Shown here piece after piece: positions 11,501 to 22,386 of a stretch of DNA of 64,000 nt. The notes under the pieces are model-generated. The model had not been told where the DNA came from. It searched no databases and saw nothing but the letters and a program-made list of their open reading frames with translations. The stretch spans positions 32,302,626 through 32,366,625 of the forward strand of contig CM061228.1 of the NCBI GenBank assembly GCA_030844895.1, written 5' to 3'. Numbering within the stretch: position 1 is the stretch's first letter; every line of letters starts with the position of its first letter. This DNA comes from Ambrosia x helenae (taxonomy: Eukaryota > Streptophyta > Magnoliopsida > Asterales > Asteraceae). The position numbers and the translations under genes were made by a program.

Positions 11501-12234
11501 AGGAAAAAAGATAATCGACTTCGTTTGGGAAAACATCATTTGCCGGTACGGCCTACCTGGGGTGCTCGTTACAGATAACGGCAAGCAATTTGCGGAGAAA
11601 CCATTCAGTGCTTGGTGCAAGGAGTACCGGATAACTCAAGTCTTTAGCTCTGTGGCATACACCCAGTCGAACGGCCAAGTTGAAAGAATGAATAGGAGTG
11701 TGGTTGAAGGGATCAAGGCTAGACTAGGACGACAAGGAAGAAACTGGTTGGAAGAATTGCCAAGTGTTCTCTAGGCAATTCGAACCACCGAGAAAACAAG
11801 CAATAAGAAAACCCCTTACAGCCTTACTTTTGGATCTGAAGCAGTCATACCTGCCGAAATCGGAATCACCACACCAAGAACCTTTCATGTTGACGTCCAG
11901 GCAAATGAACAAGAAGCATTGCTTAATCTTGATCTCGATCTCCTAGAAGAAGCAAGGGACTCAGCAGCCATCCGAGAAGCTCAATACAAACAAAAAAATG
12001 GAGTCCTACTACAACGTCAGGGTTAAGCATGAACGATTCAAGCCCGGTGACCTGGTCTTAAGAAACAACGAAGCATGCAAGAAGGAAAGTCAAGGGAAAC
12101 TAGGACCTAAGTGGGAAGGCCCATACACAATCCTAGAATCCCACATAGGGGGGTCCTACGCACTGGCAAATATGGAAGGCAAAAAACTCCCCCGTCACTG
12201 GAACGGCAAGAACCTCAAAAGGTTCTTTGTTTAA
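8511..12234 (+). pseudogene. pol: Ty3 Pol (PR-RT-RH-aRH-INT), broken
   Basis: Pieces in order: 8511-9348 has the aspartic protease (DTGAA) and the start of RT; 9446-10041 has the RT palm with YVDDLV near 9654; 10005-11774 holds RNase H, a second RNase H (YTDGASSxxGSGAG) typical of Tat elements, the HHCC zinc finger (CEACQ) and the integrase core with D (GMDIVGPF), D (VTDNGKQF) and E (QVERMNR). 11998-12234 holds the integrase tail ending at a RHWNGKNLKRF motif. Breaks: a 97-nt insert at 9349-9445 that looks spliceable; a one-base loss near 10014; a TAG at 11772-11774 where a Trp is expected; a one-base gain in the A-run at about 11993-11999. All catalytic motifs are otherwise present. Confidence 0.92.
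9349..9445 (+). other. Intron-like insert in the RT domain
   Basis: 97 nt that begin GTTACC and end TTCAACAG. The insert interrupts RT between VDSLTG and FPFKCFLDAYKG; taking it out at the GT...AG borders brings the two frames together exactly, with the Gly codon split after its first base. It is A/T-rich, with candidate branch sites (TGCTTAC at 9421, GTTAAC at 9430) 15-25 nt before the acceptor. Either a real spliceosomal intron or an insertion that happens to mimic one. Confidence 0.7.
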
Positions 12235-12235
12235 G

Positions 12236-12958
12236 TTGTAAGAAAATGTTGTTCTCTTTCAAACGATGTAATGTTAATCCATCTAATGAATGAAAGGATC
12301 ACTTGATCCTCTTTTAGAAACTTTGTCTTTCTATCCTATGTTCAGGTTGAGAACCTTGCAAGAAACTCCATGGTAGGGACCATGTAAGGGGATGAGCTCC
12401 CAGGCCATTTCGCTCAATAGGTTCGAAGGATAAACGGACCTATATAAGGGGTGAGTTTCTAAATCAATCCTACTCCATGAGATAAACAAAAAACACTTTT
12501 ATAAATCTCATAGACAGGCTTGAACAACCTACACCAATCGTTCCTTAAGTTTAGAAAACAAACTTACGAAAACATATAAAAAGCACTTATGAAAGTGTAT
12601 ATAGGGTAGGTGGTGACATGTTTGCCTAGACTACCTTAAGGAAGAATGACTGCAGCATTCAACCTTTGAAGGTGCTACTGGATAAACATTCCCAAACAAC
12701 AACAAAGACAAACACACATAACAACAAAAAATGAACAAAAGATGAACAACGATAAAACTTAAACAACAGCCCTAAAGGCTTAACATTTAAGGGCTTTTAA
12801 CAAAGCCAAGGAGTAGCATAATTGTTCAAAGGGCAACAGCCCATAACCATCAAGGAACCACTAAAGGTTCCAACAAAAGATAAAAGCGTTTTGAGACACA
12901 ACCACAAAGTTAATTGTTTTAACAAACCAAGATGTTAAGAAAGCTACGAATAGGAAGT
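12236..12958 (+). other. Non-coding region between Ty3 pol and the antisense gene
   Basis: About 720 bp without credible coding in either direction. Both genes end here tail to tail, so it would hold their 3' untranslated regions. A-rich, with no clear repeat. Confidence 0.5.
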
Positions 12959-15141
12959 TCAGGCATCGTTACCAGACCCTGAAGGCTTAGAGGCTTCATC
13001 CTCATTCCCAGCCTTGACCACCTTTGCCTTCTTCCCCTTCTTTGGTAGCTTCTCCACAAGACCAGCTTCAGAGGCTTCAACGCTAGCATCCTTGGAAAAT
13101 GTTTCAGCCACATCCAAAGTCTCTTCACTATCGCCAGAATGTGCCCTCTTCCTTGAAACAGATTGAAGCACCTTAGCAGATACAGCTTTGTTTAGACCAG
13201 CAGGCTTCAATTCTTTCAGCTCCTTCAAGGGTTTCCCATAAAAGGAAGAAACTTGTGCAACATAAGGATAGCTGGAGTGTTCCATCTTGAGGACAGTTTC
13301 CTTGAATACATCCAAGGAGTTAGGCTGATAGAGGGAAGATTCTTCCAAGACTTGGCCGGACTCGTGAGCTTTGAACCCTGCAATAAAACCAGCATGCTTA
13401 CCATGGGTCAAAAGCTTGGTGTACACCTCCCCAAGGGCAGAATTGAATTCAGCAGAGTGAAGGAGGTAGGTAACGACTTGCTGAAAGCCCTCTTCAATTA
13501 ACCATTTGTTATCACTATGAGCAACAGCAAGAGAAACCTCCAACTCCTTCTTTTCACTTTCAAATGCCTTTTTCTCTGCTTCCAAGGCCAACTGATCCGC
13601 CTCCACCTTAAGCCTAGCAGCTTCATGCCTCGCCATCTCAGACTCATGCCCTCTTTTCAGTTCATCAATCAGGGCAATCAAAGTAACCTCCTTCTGAGCA
13701 TACTCCTCAGCATCCCTCTTCATGTCAGCAATGGACTGTTTCATCTCCCTCTTCTTCTTGGCAAACTCACTGTACTTACCCATAACCTTCCTAAACCTAC
13801 TAATCCCCTCTGGCAGCATAGCAGCAAGGTTGCAGCTACCCACCATCATCTTTGCCAACAGAGCATCATCATCCAAACCTTCAAGACAAGCCTTGGCACC
13901 AGGAGTGTCAAAGTGTGCAAGAACCTCCTCACAAACAGCCGAAAACTTGAAGTTATCACTAGACTTCACATTCCACCCAGGAACATACAGACCCTCCTCA
14001 TCAAAACTAGCTGACCCATCCGTTTCTTTCACCACCCCAACCTTCACCTTCTTGCCCTTGCTTTTCTTAACAACAACATCCACCAGAGTATCATCCACAG
14101 TCTGATCCTTCTCATCATCAGACTCTTCAATATCATCACTGACCGTCACCGCTTCAGAAGGATCGGCAGACTTGGCAGCCTTCAAAAGCCGTCTGCTGGA
14201 GCTCCTTGTTGAAGCCTTGGAAGAACTAACTTTAGCAAAATCCTTCACATTAGGGACAGCAACATAATTGGTCCTGTCATATCTCCCTTTCTGATACTTG
14301 GTCAATGCATCCTCCCCATCTGCTGCTTCAGCATCAGAAAAAACAACGCCTGAAGCATCATCACCTTTGATAAAGTCAAGAGCTGACATAACTGTAAAAA
14401 TACAACACATAAGGAAAAAACAAAGAAAGTGAATGAAATCAACAACAAACAAAATTCATACCCTGACCATCCTTCATCACAACAGGATCTCTACCCGGCT
14501 TGTCCCAACGAGTGCTAACACCGGATAATACTAAGAAAGGTTCAGCAAATGGACGAAGCCTCGAAGGACATGCTCTAAGAGTCGTTAGAAAGTTATGATC
14601 TAGTTCGGACTCTGAAGGTTCCCCTTCGTTAAGAACGGCCTCAGGATGCCTCCACACAGGCTTAAAGGGGAAAATAGAATCAGACACCCAAAAGAACCTA
14701 TTCTTCCACTGCCCAACCGTTGTAACATGGGAAGAAAGAAGGTTAGTCTGATAACCCCTCGAAGGTGAACCAGACACCATTCTTGGCAAGGCGAAAGAAT
14801 CCCCTGAACATCAATAGAGTGGGATCATACCCTAAGGCTCTACAAAGACATTCAAAGTGTAAAACACGGCCAACACCATGTGGATGGATTTGACCAAGGG
14901 AAACCCTATAATACTCAAGAACATTCAACAAAAACACAGAAAAAGGATGACGAAGGTTTGCAAATTCAAAATGACGACAGTACAAAGCAATAGAACCAGA
15001 TGGACATTCAGAAACAGCAAGTTTTTTACCAGGAGCCACGGGATTGAATGACAAATCTATATCCCACTCGGCACAAAACGATTCCACCTCTTTCTGAAAA
15101 AGAGTGGAAAAAGTAACGTCCATGTCCTTTTTAGCGCCCAT
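12959..15141 (-). pseudogene. Antisense accessory gene of the Ty3 element (putative gypsy-type transposon domain + coiled coil)
   Basis: Minus-strand gene between pol and the 3' LTR. I start it at the ATG at 15141-15139 (MGAKKDMDVTF). The first part (to about 14500) resembles the plant domain annotated as 'putative gypsy type transposon' (Transposase_28-like): motifs HPFSVF, GVGRVLHFECLCR, FRGFFRLAKNG and FFWVSDSIFPFKPVWR. A one-base-type frameshift sits near 14752-14757. A 70-nt intron follows: donor GTATGAA from 14461, acceptor TTTTTACAG ending 14392; splicing joins Gln-Val-Met in frame. The second part (14391-12959) has acidic Asp/Glu/Ser regions, a Lys/Arg-rich basic block, and an extended coiled coil (about residues 230-330 of the second frame: repeated KKREMKQ, KRDAEEYAQKE, EAEKKAFESEKKELE). 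Such extra ORFs are known in Tat-lineage elements; their role is unknown. Confidence 0.75.
14392..14461 (-). other. Intron of the antisense accessory gene
   Basis: 70 nt on the minus strand, GTATGAATTT to a T-rich tract and TTTTTACAG. The borders match plant splice consensus and exactly join the frame ending ...KDGQ to the frame starting ...VMSALDFIK, which I know to be continuous in related Asteraceae proteins. Confidence 0.8.
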
Positions 15142-15512
15142 TGTGCTTAAAAGGATGATCAGTAAACAAAACAACAAGAAGAAAAGACTAACCTGCTATG
15201 GTGAAAATCACGAAACCCTAAGATGGATCAAACGTTTGAGAGGAAGAAGATGAAGAAAGGAAAAGAGTAAAGTGAAAAATGAAATAAAGAAGGATTAAAA
15301 AAGAAAAAGAAACGGTTATTTCAAAAAACTGTAATTATGGCATGCAGTAATTACCTCTGAGCGAACTGCCACATGTCACATCAACAGTCCAATCAAAATT
15401 AAACTGCTGGGTAATAACCGCCCAAATCACAGCGAACCCTCGAACCTTTCAAGCAAAGGATAAACTAAGAAAACAGTCAGAAGCTTTCAAGCTATCTCAT
15501 CAAACCTTCTGA

Positions 15513-15522
15513 CTTGGGGGGC
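15513..15522 (+). promoter_or_regulatory. Polypurine tract of the Ty3 element
   Basis: CTTGGGGGGC directly precedes the 3' LTR start at 15523. It is G-rich and suits plus-strand priming. Confidence 0.75.
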
Positions 15523-16122
15523 TGATGACGTGGGTAGCTTAAAGCAAAAATAAATAAACAACATTACTGAACATTGCTTAAAGGGTTGGAGCCTACAAAG
15601 GTTCAACAACCAGGAGCATCCTAAGTCAAAAAGATGACTTGTCCCGTCATCTTTTTCATCGAGCAAAACAAACAAGCTGATGGAGTAACATCAGCCAACA
15701 GACCGCAGGTCCATAGCAGCCACTTACCATTTGTGGGATGTCCTTTAGTTGCAACAAGGCTCAAGGCAAGATGCTTTCTCCTTATGGAGTTCTCCTTTCT
15801 CTATAAATCAGAAGCTGATTCCTCAGCTCTGATTACACTATCACAATCACTTCCACTTCACTCTTCTTATTCTTTTGGTCTTGCACGTGGGGAGAACAAT
15901 TATCTCCACTCGGATCTCAAGAACTTCTTATTCTGGTTTCGATTACATCTCAAACCAGAATCTTAAAGCATCTAAAAACAATAAAAATAACCTTGAACCT
16001 CCTTCTACGTTTGCAACGTAGAAGGACACCACGACCTGCGTTAGGCAGAGTGGAACCCTTGAACCCCTGAACCTCCCTTGGGACTCAGAACCATCGTTAG
16101 GCAGTTATTTGTTGTAGCAACA
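15523..16122 (+). repeat. 3' LTR of the Ty3 element
   Basis: 600 bp, nine apparent substitutions from the 5' copy and no indels. Followed by target duplication GTGTC at 16123-16127. Confidence 0.95.
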
Positions 16123-16253
16123 GTGTCTAACAAATTAAATAGAATAGTGAACAATTTTAGATTACTTCTAAATGCTTCCATACATAAAATATGGCGCATG
16201 AATGAAAACTCGGGAACAAAAACGAACATACAGAGTTTTAAGCCGTGTTATCA

Positions 16254-16777
16254 ACTAGGTTTAACACCCGCGCTTCGCCGCGGGGCAAACTGATTTTTAA
16301 CAAAATTTATACGAACCAATCTCACGTATTACGACGGTTCAGTTGAACCACCTAGTACAACCGGTTGAACCACCTGACAAATCCGGTTGAACTGTCCGAT
16401 ATGGCCGGTTAAACCAATATTCCTAACCATTCATACCAGCCGATTAAGCCGGTTGAACCACCCGACATACCCGGTTGAACCGTCCGGTATGGCCGGTTGA
16501 ACAAATATTCCTAACCTATTTCTAAGTCTACTGCATATGTTCAACCGGTTGAACCACCTGGTACAACCGGTTGAACCGTTCGGTACAGCCGGTTGAACCA
16601 ATATTCCTAACTTATTTCTAACCCTACTACATATAAAGATAAAAAAAACATATAAAGACAAAACTCACAAAAAGACAAAAAAAAAAAAAAAAAAAACCTA
16701 TATAATAACAATTTGAACTAATGGCAAAACCGTAAATATCCTGAAAAATCTATTCTATTTATACACTATTCATAAGA
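16254..16777 (-). mobile_element. Helitron-like element with CCGGTTGAACC minisatellite
   Basis: Read on the minus strand the left end is a helitron 3' terminus: a GC-rich hairpin (16267-16285), eight bases, then CTAGT at 16258-16254 followed by T. The interior from about 16330 to 16610 is a degenerate tandem array built on CCGGTTGAACC with spacers such as CACCTGGTA and AATATTCCTAACC. An A-run is at 16677-16696. The 5' terminus is tentatively TCTTATGAATAG on the minus strand near 16777. No helicase, so non-autonomous. Confidence 0.6.
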
Positions 16778-16887
16778 TTGACAAGAATTGTTATATTAAT
16801 AATAATGGGGGCACATCTACTACAATCATATGGAACCCAAAATAAATCACTCCCTTATCTTTATCTCTAGTGAGAGTACCATGTGCC

Positions 16888-17571
16888 TAGGGCTGTAAAC
16901 AAACAAAACGTTCGGCAAACTGTTCGTGAAATGTCCGGCGGGAAGTTCGTTTGTGTTCGTTCGCTTAATAAAGAAACAAACACAAACACGAAATTTTTTG
17001 TTCGTTTAGTTAAACAAACAAACATGAATAGAGGTCGCGTTCGTTCATTTATGTTCGTGAACGTTCGGTAACGTGTTTGTTTATGTTTGATAGTTCAAGT
17101 TTAATATGATAATTTTGTGTTTTTATGAGACATTATGTGATCAAGATTATGTCAAGTATATTGGGTAATTAGATTAGTATATTTTTTGGTGGATAATGTT
17201 CGTGATGAAATTTTCATAATTCAATATGTGTTAGTTTGTTCTCGGTTTTGTTCATTAATGCATGTTTGTGTTCGTCTACCTTCATTGATGTTTTTTTTTG
17301 TGTTCGTTTTGTCTGATACCTAAATTTAACAAATAAAGTCAAATGAACACGAACACGTTCATTTCCCAAGCTAACACGAACAAAAACCTCGTTCTGCAAT
17401 TGTTCATGAACAGTTCGTGAACACGTTATTTCCTTAACAAACAAACATGAACAAGAAATCTCGTTCGTTAAGTGTTCATGAACAGTTCGTGAACATGTTA
17501 TTTCCTTAACAAACAAACATAAACAAGACCATGTTCGTATTCGTTTGGTTCGTTTACCGTTTACAGCCCTA
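16888..17571. mobile_element. hAT-type MITE, 684 bp
   Basis: Perfect 13-bp terminal inverted repeats TAGGGCTGTAAAC / GTTTACAGCCCTA with an 8-bp target duplication CATGTGCC (16880-16887 and 17572-17579), the hAT signature. The interior is rich in GTTCGT/ACGAAC words arranged as degenerate inverted repeats. Non-coding; the minus-strand ORF at 17214-17597 is a by-product of the repeat. Confidence 0.88.
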
Positions 17572-17645
17572 CATGTGCCCCTTGAAAACGAACTCATTGC
17601 TTAGAGGGATAGGATGTCGATGTTAGGATGTGTTAGCCACTTGCT

Positions 17646-17647
<2 letters not shown>

Positions 17648-17692
<45 letters not shown>
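17648..17692 (+). repeat. Poly(A) tract of about 45
   Basis: Simple A-run between unremarkable flanks; I see no retroposon body directly upstream of it. Confidence 0.8.
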
Positions 17693-17694
<2 letters not shown>

Positions 17695-18532
17695 GTTCAT
17701 ATGTTTACATCAAAACAGATTAAGGAGCAGACAATAGAAACATGTAAGTAATGTTAATTGTCAAAAATATAAAATTCCTTTGTTTTGAACACCTTTTAAT
17801 AGCAATCATTCAGATGCATGAACACCTAAAAAATATTTGGATCTAACCTTCTTGCAAGTTAAAATTTCTAGGCAAAACTAAATTTAACTCACTATCTATC
17901 CATTGTTCATAGCAACCTCAGATAGGGTAAATGATTTACCGTAAGTATCAGTATAATATGAAAAGCAAATGTAAACACCTTATAGACACATCCAAACACA
18001 TTCTAGGTTTAAAATAAACATCCAATCTAAATAGGAGCCATGAGAAAAATAATACCTATGTACGGCAACCGGTGAGATATAAACATGCAACAATGAACAC
18101 AAAGGTAAGCGATAAACCTGTAACGACACCAAATACCACTTACATGTGAGAACCGACGAGAGATAAGACACAAGTAAAAAAGTTGCGAATGAGTGAAACA
18201 TAATACAACAAACTAATTAAGGTACACTATTGAGCCAAACCCAGCCTCCCTTATACTTTTGCCCCTGCATGATATGTTGTAATCTTCACTAATGCTACAA
18301 ACCAATAGCTGCAAAAGGACAAAAAGTTAATATTTGTTAAAAAATTGAAAAGTTGACTTAATTGTTCTCACTACACAAGTATGTTCAGATTAAAGTAAAA
18401 GTCATGTAGTAAGATGAAGGACGTCCGGCGCTAGTGAAAGAGAGAGGGGGAGTTAGGGTTTGGGTTTTTGAGAAAGTGAATGAGATGGGGATAAAGGAGT
18501 AGGGTTTATCTATAATTTTTAATTTATTAAAA
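17693..18532. other. Unassigned AT-rich sequence
   Basis: No supported gene, repeat or terminus. Small frames at 17980-18201 and 18385-18615 lack any recognisable domain. Confidence 0.45.
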
Positions 18533-18600
18533 ACTAGATTATACCCTGGGAGCGTCCCGGGGTTGAAAAATCTAATATTAGTAAAAAACAAAAAAAAAAT
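18533..18600 (-). mobile_element. Helitron-like 3' terminus (family B), interrupted
   Basis: On the minus strand: TTGAAAAATCTAATATTA side, a hairpin CCCCGGGACGCTCCCAGGG (18562-18544), then CTAGT at 18537-18533 followed by T. The same end occurs at 30463 and, as part of a palindrome, around 57130 and 57290. The body should extend to the right, where a copia derivative starts at 18603. Confidence 0.6.
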
Positions 18601-18602
18601 AA

Positions 18603-19722
18603 TGGAGTCAATCATGGAGCTAATCTCGCCATTCTATTTATGATTATGTTAATTGTCATTAAATGTAATTATTGTATTTATGATCTTGCTTATTTACCAA
18701 GACCTCTTGTATTGTATTTATACCCTTGAGAGGGAATGTTAATGATCAAGGAATTAACCATTACCTCTGATATCATTGAGCGTGCAGGTATGGCCTCTTG
18801 TAAGCCTGTCGCCACTCCTGTGGATACAAACTCAAAACTCAGTGCTAACTCCGGTTCCGACTTTGAGGATCCCACCTTATACAGGAGCTTAGCAGGTGCT
18901 CTTCAGTACCTAACATTCACCCGTCCCGACATCAGCTATGCCGTTCAGCAAGTTTGTATGTATATGCACTCACCTAAGACTGACCACTGGAATGCGCTTA
19001 AACGCATTATTCGATACATTCAGGGGACGTTGTCTCTTGGGCTCACACTCGGTTCCACGAAGAACCGAGTCTCCTTGCCTACACAGATGCAGATTGGGCC
19101 GGCTGCCCTGACACCCGACGCTCAACCAGCGGCTATTGTGTTTACTATGGTGATTGTCTCATCTCCTGGTCATCCAAACGACAACCTACCATCTCTCGAT
19201 CAAGTGCAGAAGCTGAATATAGAGGTGTCGCCAATGTAGTGGCCGAAATCTGCTGGTTAAGGAACTTACTTCTTGAACTTCACCGCCCTCTTACTAAAGC
19301 CACACTTGTTTACTGCGACAACGTGAGCGCCATCTACCTCTCCGGCAATCCAGTCCAACACCAGCGGACAAAACATATTGAACTTGACATTCACTTTGTA
19401 CGGGAGCAGGTCCAACGGGGACAGGTTCGCATTCTACATGTTCCCACCCGACACCAGATTGCAGATATTTTTACTAAGGGTCTTCCAAAAGTTCTGTTTG
19501 AAGACTTTCGCTCCAGTCTCAGCATTCGCCCACCTCTCGCTTCGACTGCGGGGGAGTAATGGAGTCAATCATGGAGCTAATCTCGCCATTCTATTTATGA
19601 TTATGTTAATTGTCATTAAATGTAATTATTGTATTTATGATCTTGCTTATTTACCAAGACCTCTTGTATTGTATTTATACCCTTGAGAGGGAATGTTAAT
19701 GATCAAGGAATTAACCATTACC
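18603..19722 (+). mobile_element. Ty1/copia deletion derivative with short LTRs
   Basis: Direct repeats of 163 bp (18603-18765 and 19560-19722), starting TGGAGTCAATCATGG and identical by eye, enclose only the end of copia pol. The left repeat runs straight into RT coding sequence, so everything from the primer site to mid-RT is missing. A G-rich tract (GCGGGGGAG, 19549-19556) precedes the right repeat as polypurine tract. LTR termini beyond the shared 163 bp are not certain. Confidence 0.75.
18766..19559 (+). pseudogene. Copia RT C-terminus and RNase H fragment
   Basis: Begins inside RT with the ...ERAGMASCKPVATPVD motif, then SLAGALQYLTFTRPDISYAV. A frameshift lies near 19066, after which the RNase H region continues (YTDADWAG, then SSAEAEYRGVAN read in the other frame). 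19239-19559 gives the tail with YCDNVSAIYL, KHIELDIHFVRE and ADIFTKGLP, ending TAGE and a stop just before the LTR. Lacks the YVDD catalytic motif. Confidence 0.85.
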
Positions 19723-19739
19723 ATTGTCTATCAAAAAAA

Positions 19740-20283
19740 AAAATAGGTTAAACATACCGCTGAGTGAAATAACTATGTAGGCATCGAATTAAGTAATATA
19801 TAACCCCAATTATAGTCGCCATAGTACAATGCTCAACCGTTGGCGTGAAAGTAAACGTGTCGTAAAAAAACACATTAATTTACAAAAATGTAAAATTTTG
19901 TATTGTAAACATACTCACTTAATGCATCAACTCAATGTCTCCCTAAATTACATAAGTCCAAATTTTAAATACAAAAATGGTCTAAAAAAAGTCAATGAGA
20001 TTGATAGATAAGGAGTAATGAACCAAGAACATATGATAATGATAATCTGCAATATCTGCATTCTCCATACAACCTAACAAAAATAATGATGGATTCAATA
20101 TTCAAAATTCATATATGAAAAAGAAATTCAACTTAACTAATTATAGTAACCTCTAGAGTGACAAAATACATCCTAGTTGCTTAAGGATTTTCCATCTTCA
20201 AAATAAGCTCTTTCAACCTGTTTTCAACCTGTAAAACTTTATGGGTTAAGTGATAGGAATAAAAAGTTATAATAATGATGAGG
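19740..20283. other. Unassigned flank left of the MULE
   Basis: AT-rich, no gene or repeat that I can support. Confidence 0.45.
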
Positions 20284-20293
20284 GAGTATAATA

Positions 20294-20602
20294 GATTTTT
20301 TTGCCAAACTAGTGCTATAGTGTCATTTTTTTGTGCATTTGAAGGGTGTCAGCCATGAATTTTCACAAATGGTGAAGAAGCAACACCATCTTGCGGATTT
20401 GATGATGTGGAGAGGAGAGGAGAGAGGATTTTGCTGAGTAGGAGAGATGGGGAAGAATCCGCAATATGATCTTGCGGATTTATAGGTTGTTTTTGTAGGC
20501 TTCAAAATAATGCAAGGGGGTGTTTTGTAACTTAGGGTGAGAGTTTAATACCATCTTGCGGATTCTTTGTAATATCCGCAACATGATGTTGCGGATTCAT
20601 TA
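20294..20602 (+). repeat. MULE left terminal inverted repeat
   Basis: About 309 bp, roughly 90% matching the inverse of 29014-29322. Contains four copies or half-copies of a CCGCAA/TTGCGG motif: near 20387, a full palindrome at 20458-20480, a half at 20553, and a full one at 20573-20596. Confidence 0.92.
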
Positions 20603-22113
20603 AAAATGGCCGAGAGTTTAATACTTGAAGGGGGTATTTTGTAACTACATATCACAACTTCTCACATGGGATTAAACCCAACCACACATATGTTTGCAGG
20701 GGGCAGCATTAAAGTACACTTGCGCATGACCATGTTGCGGTTTCCATGTATTATGTATGTTATATAATATTGAGACATATTAAGACGGTGTTCTCATCTC
20801 ATTTACATGATGTTCAAAAATCCTACTATACTACAAAAAAAAAAAACCTACAATAACCACCATTTCATCCTGTAGATGTACAAAAAAAAATATGATGTTT
20901 TCATTTTCTCATTTCATTTTGTTACATCCACATTCCATCATTGGTGGTGACAGGAGAAGTTTCGTTTGGAACATTGGATCGATGTTACATCCACTTGGAG
21001 GTATAACAGTATTGGGCGGGGATGAGCCATGCTTAAAGGCATTGATGCCCGTTTCATCCCCCGCCTTGCATCGCTTTTCTAGGGTCCAAAAAAGCGGTGT
21101 CTTTGGATCGGTGTTACATCCACATGAAACTACTTAGATCGGTGTTACATCCACACGTGGTATAACACGTGTAGAATGCAACATTGTCACTGTAGTTTAT
21201 AATATTTTGTTGTTGGTTGTCGTTGCTAGTCTCAATCTCTAGTCTACCAAACCCCGACATTCCAACGGTCTCTTTATGGGGGTCAACTTTCCAGACAAAG
21301 CCTGTAGGGCAAGGCCATCCGGTGTTGATGAATCACATCATGTGATTAGCGAAGTCGACGACATCAGATGATGCGATTCTTCAACGTGCTACTTTGGAAA
21401 TTAATCCTGGGTTGACCTTTGGCTACCTGTTTGAAGGAGCACAGTTGGAATCCCAACTTGATCCCGAGCCCCCTGTTTGACTTCAATAAAGCAATGGAGA
21501 TGGAAGTCGCGAAACAGAAACTCAATGAACTCTGCAATAAGTTTTTGTTTTGCGCCTTCCATCACCGTTGTACACTAATTTTGGCAGCAAATTTAATCGG
21601 CTCTGCGGCTTCTACACCTATAGCGGAATGCACCCCGGTGTTGAAGAATCAAGGTCCGTAATTAGCGACGTCTGGGAGAATATTGGAATTGGTGGTCTCG
21701 GAAATAGATTGTTTTGTAACTCGGTAGATTGTATATTTAACGTTTTAGTGCATAAATAAATTTATGTGTGTTTCAGTCAATTCCAATTTATTATTATTAA
21801 ATAACTTTGTTAAAAACAACATATTATAATTTAAGAAAATTACTAAACAATATTCTAAAAAAGACGCCATATTAACTAAAAAAATACGATATATTCTGCT
21901 TCGGAAATAGATTGTTTAAAAAACGCCATATTAACTAAAAAATACCCTATATTTTCTGCTTCGGAAATAGATTGTTTAAAAAACGACATATTAACTAAAA
22001 AAACTAAATATTTAAAAAAATTAACAATATTAAACAATATTCTATATAGATTGTTTAAATATAATTTTTTCTATGACTTTATTAAAAAAAAGTGTGTTGA
22101 ATTTTTTTTATTT
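20603..22113 (+). other. MULE left spacer with short direct repeats
   Basis: No identified gene. Repeats seen: TCGGTGTTACATCCAC-type words at about 20982, 21107 and 21138; a CCGGTGTTGA.GAATCA...ATTAGCGA segment at 21318-21350 and again at 21635-21668; and a ~61-bp unit holding TTCGGAAATAGATTGTTTAA at 21899 and 21960. Frames at 20892-21137 and 21419-21661 have no domain I know. Confidence 0.5.
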
Positions 22114-22302
22114 TTTAAGTACGGTATGGACATTTACTATGATTATCAAAACCGCAAGATGATGTTGCAGTTTTACTTTAAGTACGGTATGGACATTTAC
22201 TATCATTATCAAAACCGCAAGATGATGTTGCAGTTTTACTTTAAGTACGGTATGGACATTTACTATCATTATCAAAACCGCAAGATGATGTTGCAGTTTT
22301 AC
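22114..22302 (+). repeat. Three 63-bp tandem repeats upstream of ULP gene A
   Basis: Three near-identical units starting TTTAAGTACGGTATGGACAT (22114, 22177, 22240). Each contains ACCGCAAGATGATGTTGCAG, the same palindromic motif as the MULE ends. The 63-bp period equals 21 codons, which explains the overlapping open frames on both strands (22051-22311, 22108-22326); these are not credible genes. Confidence 0.9.
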
Positions 22303-22386
22303 CTTTCTTAATATTGTCAATTTCACCTATAAATACATATATGTAAAGTTTCATTATCATTCATTCCAAAAGAAACGTTCGATAGT

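Larger units (their letters stand above)
5896..16122 (+). mobile_element. Complete Ty3/gypsy retrotransposon, Tat-type
   Basis: 10.2-kb element with two 600-bp LTRs that start TGATGACG and end AGCAACA. The 5-bp target duplication GTGTC is at 5891-5895 and 16123-16127. Order: LTR, primer-binding site, gag, protease, RT, RNase H, a second archaeal-type RNase H, integrase, an antisense accessory gene, polypurine tract, LTR. RNase H duplication and an extra ORF between pol and the 3' LTR are known traits of the plant Tat lineage. By eye the LTRs differ at 9 of 600 positions (all substitutions), so it is young; at an assumed 1e-8 to 1.3e-8 substitutions per site per year this is about 0.6-0.75 million years. 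Pol is broken, so the copy is not autonomous. Confidence 0.93.

Noticed and set aside
13253..14105. Plus-strand ORFs of up to 165 residues
   Set aside because: They are shadows of the antisense accessory gene, whose minus-strand frame has the meaningful motifs, intron and coiled coil.
17214..17597. 127-residue minus-strand ORF
   Set aside because: Consists of GTTCGT repeats of the hAT MITE.
18595..19740. 5-bp target duplication of the short copia derivative
   Set aside because: The flanks are A-runs on both sides, so any match is uninformative.
22051..22326. Overlapping ORFs on both strands, or a CRISPR-like array
   Set aside because: Open frames come from a 63-bp (21-codon) tandem repeat. 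Three units with no unique spacers in a plant transposon are not a CRISPR array.
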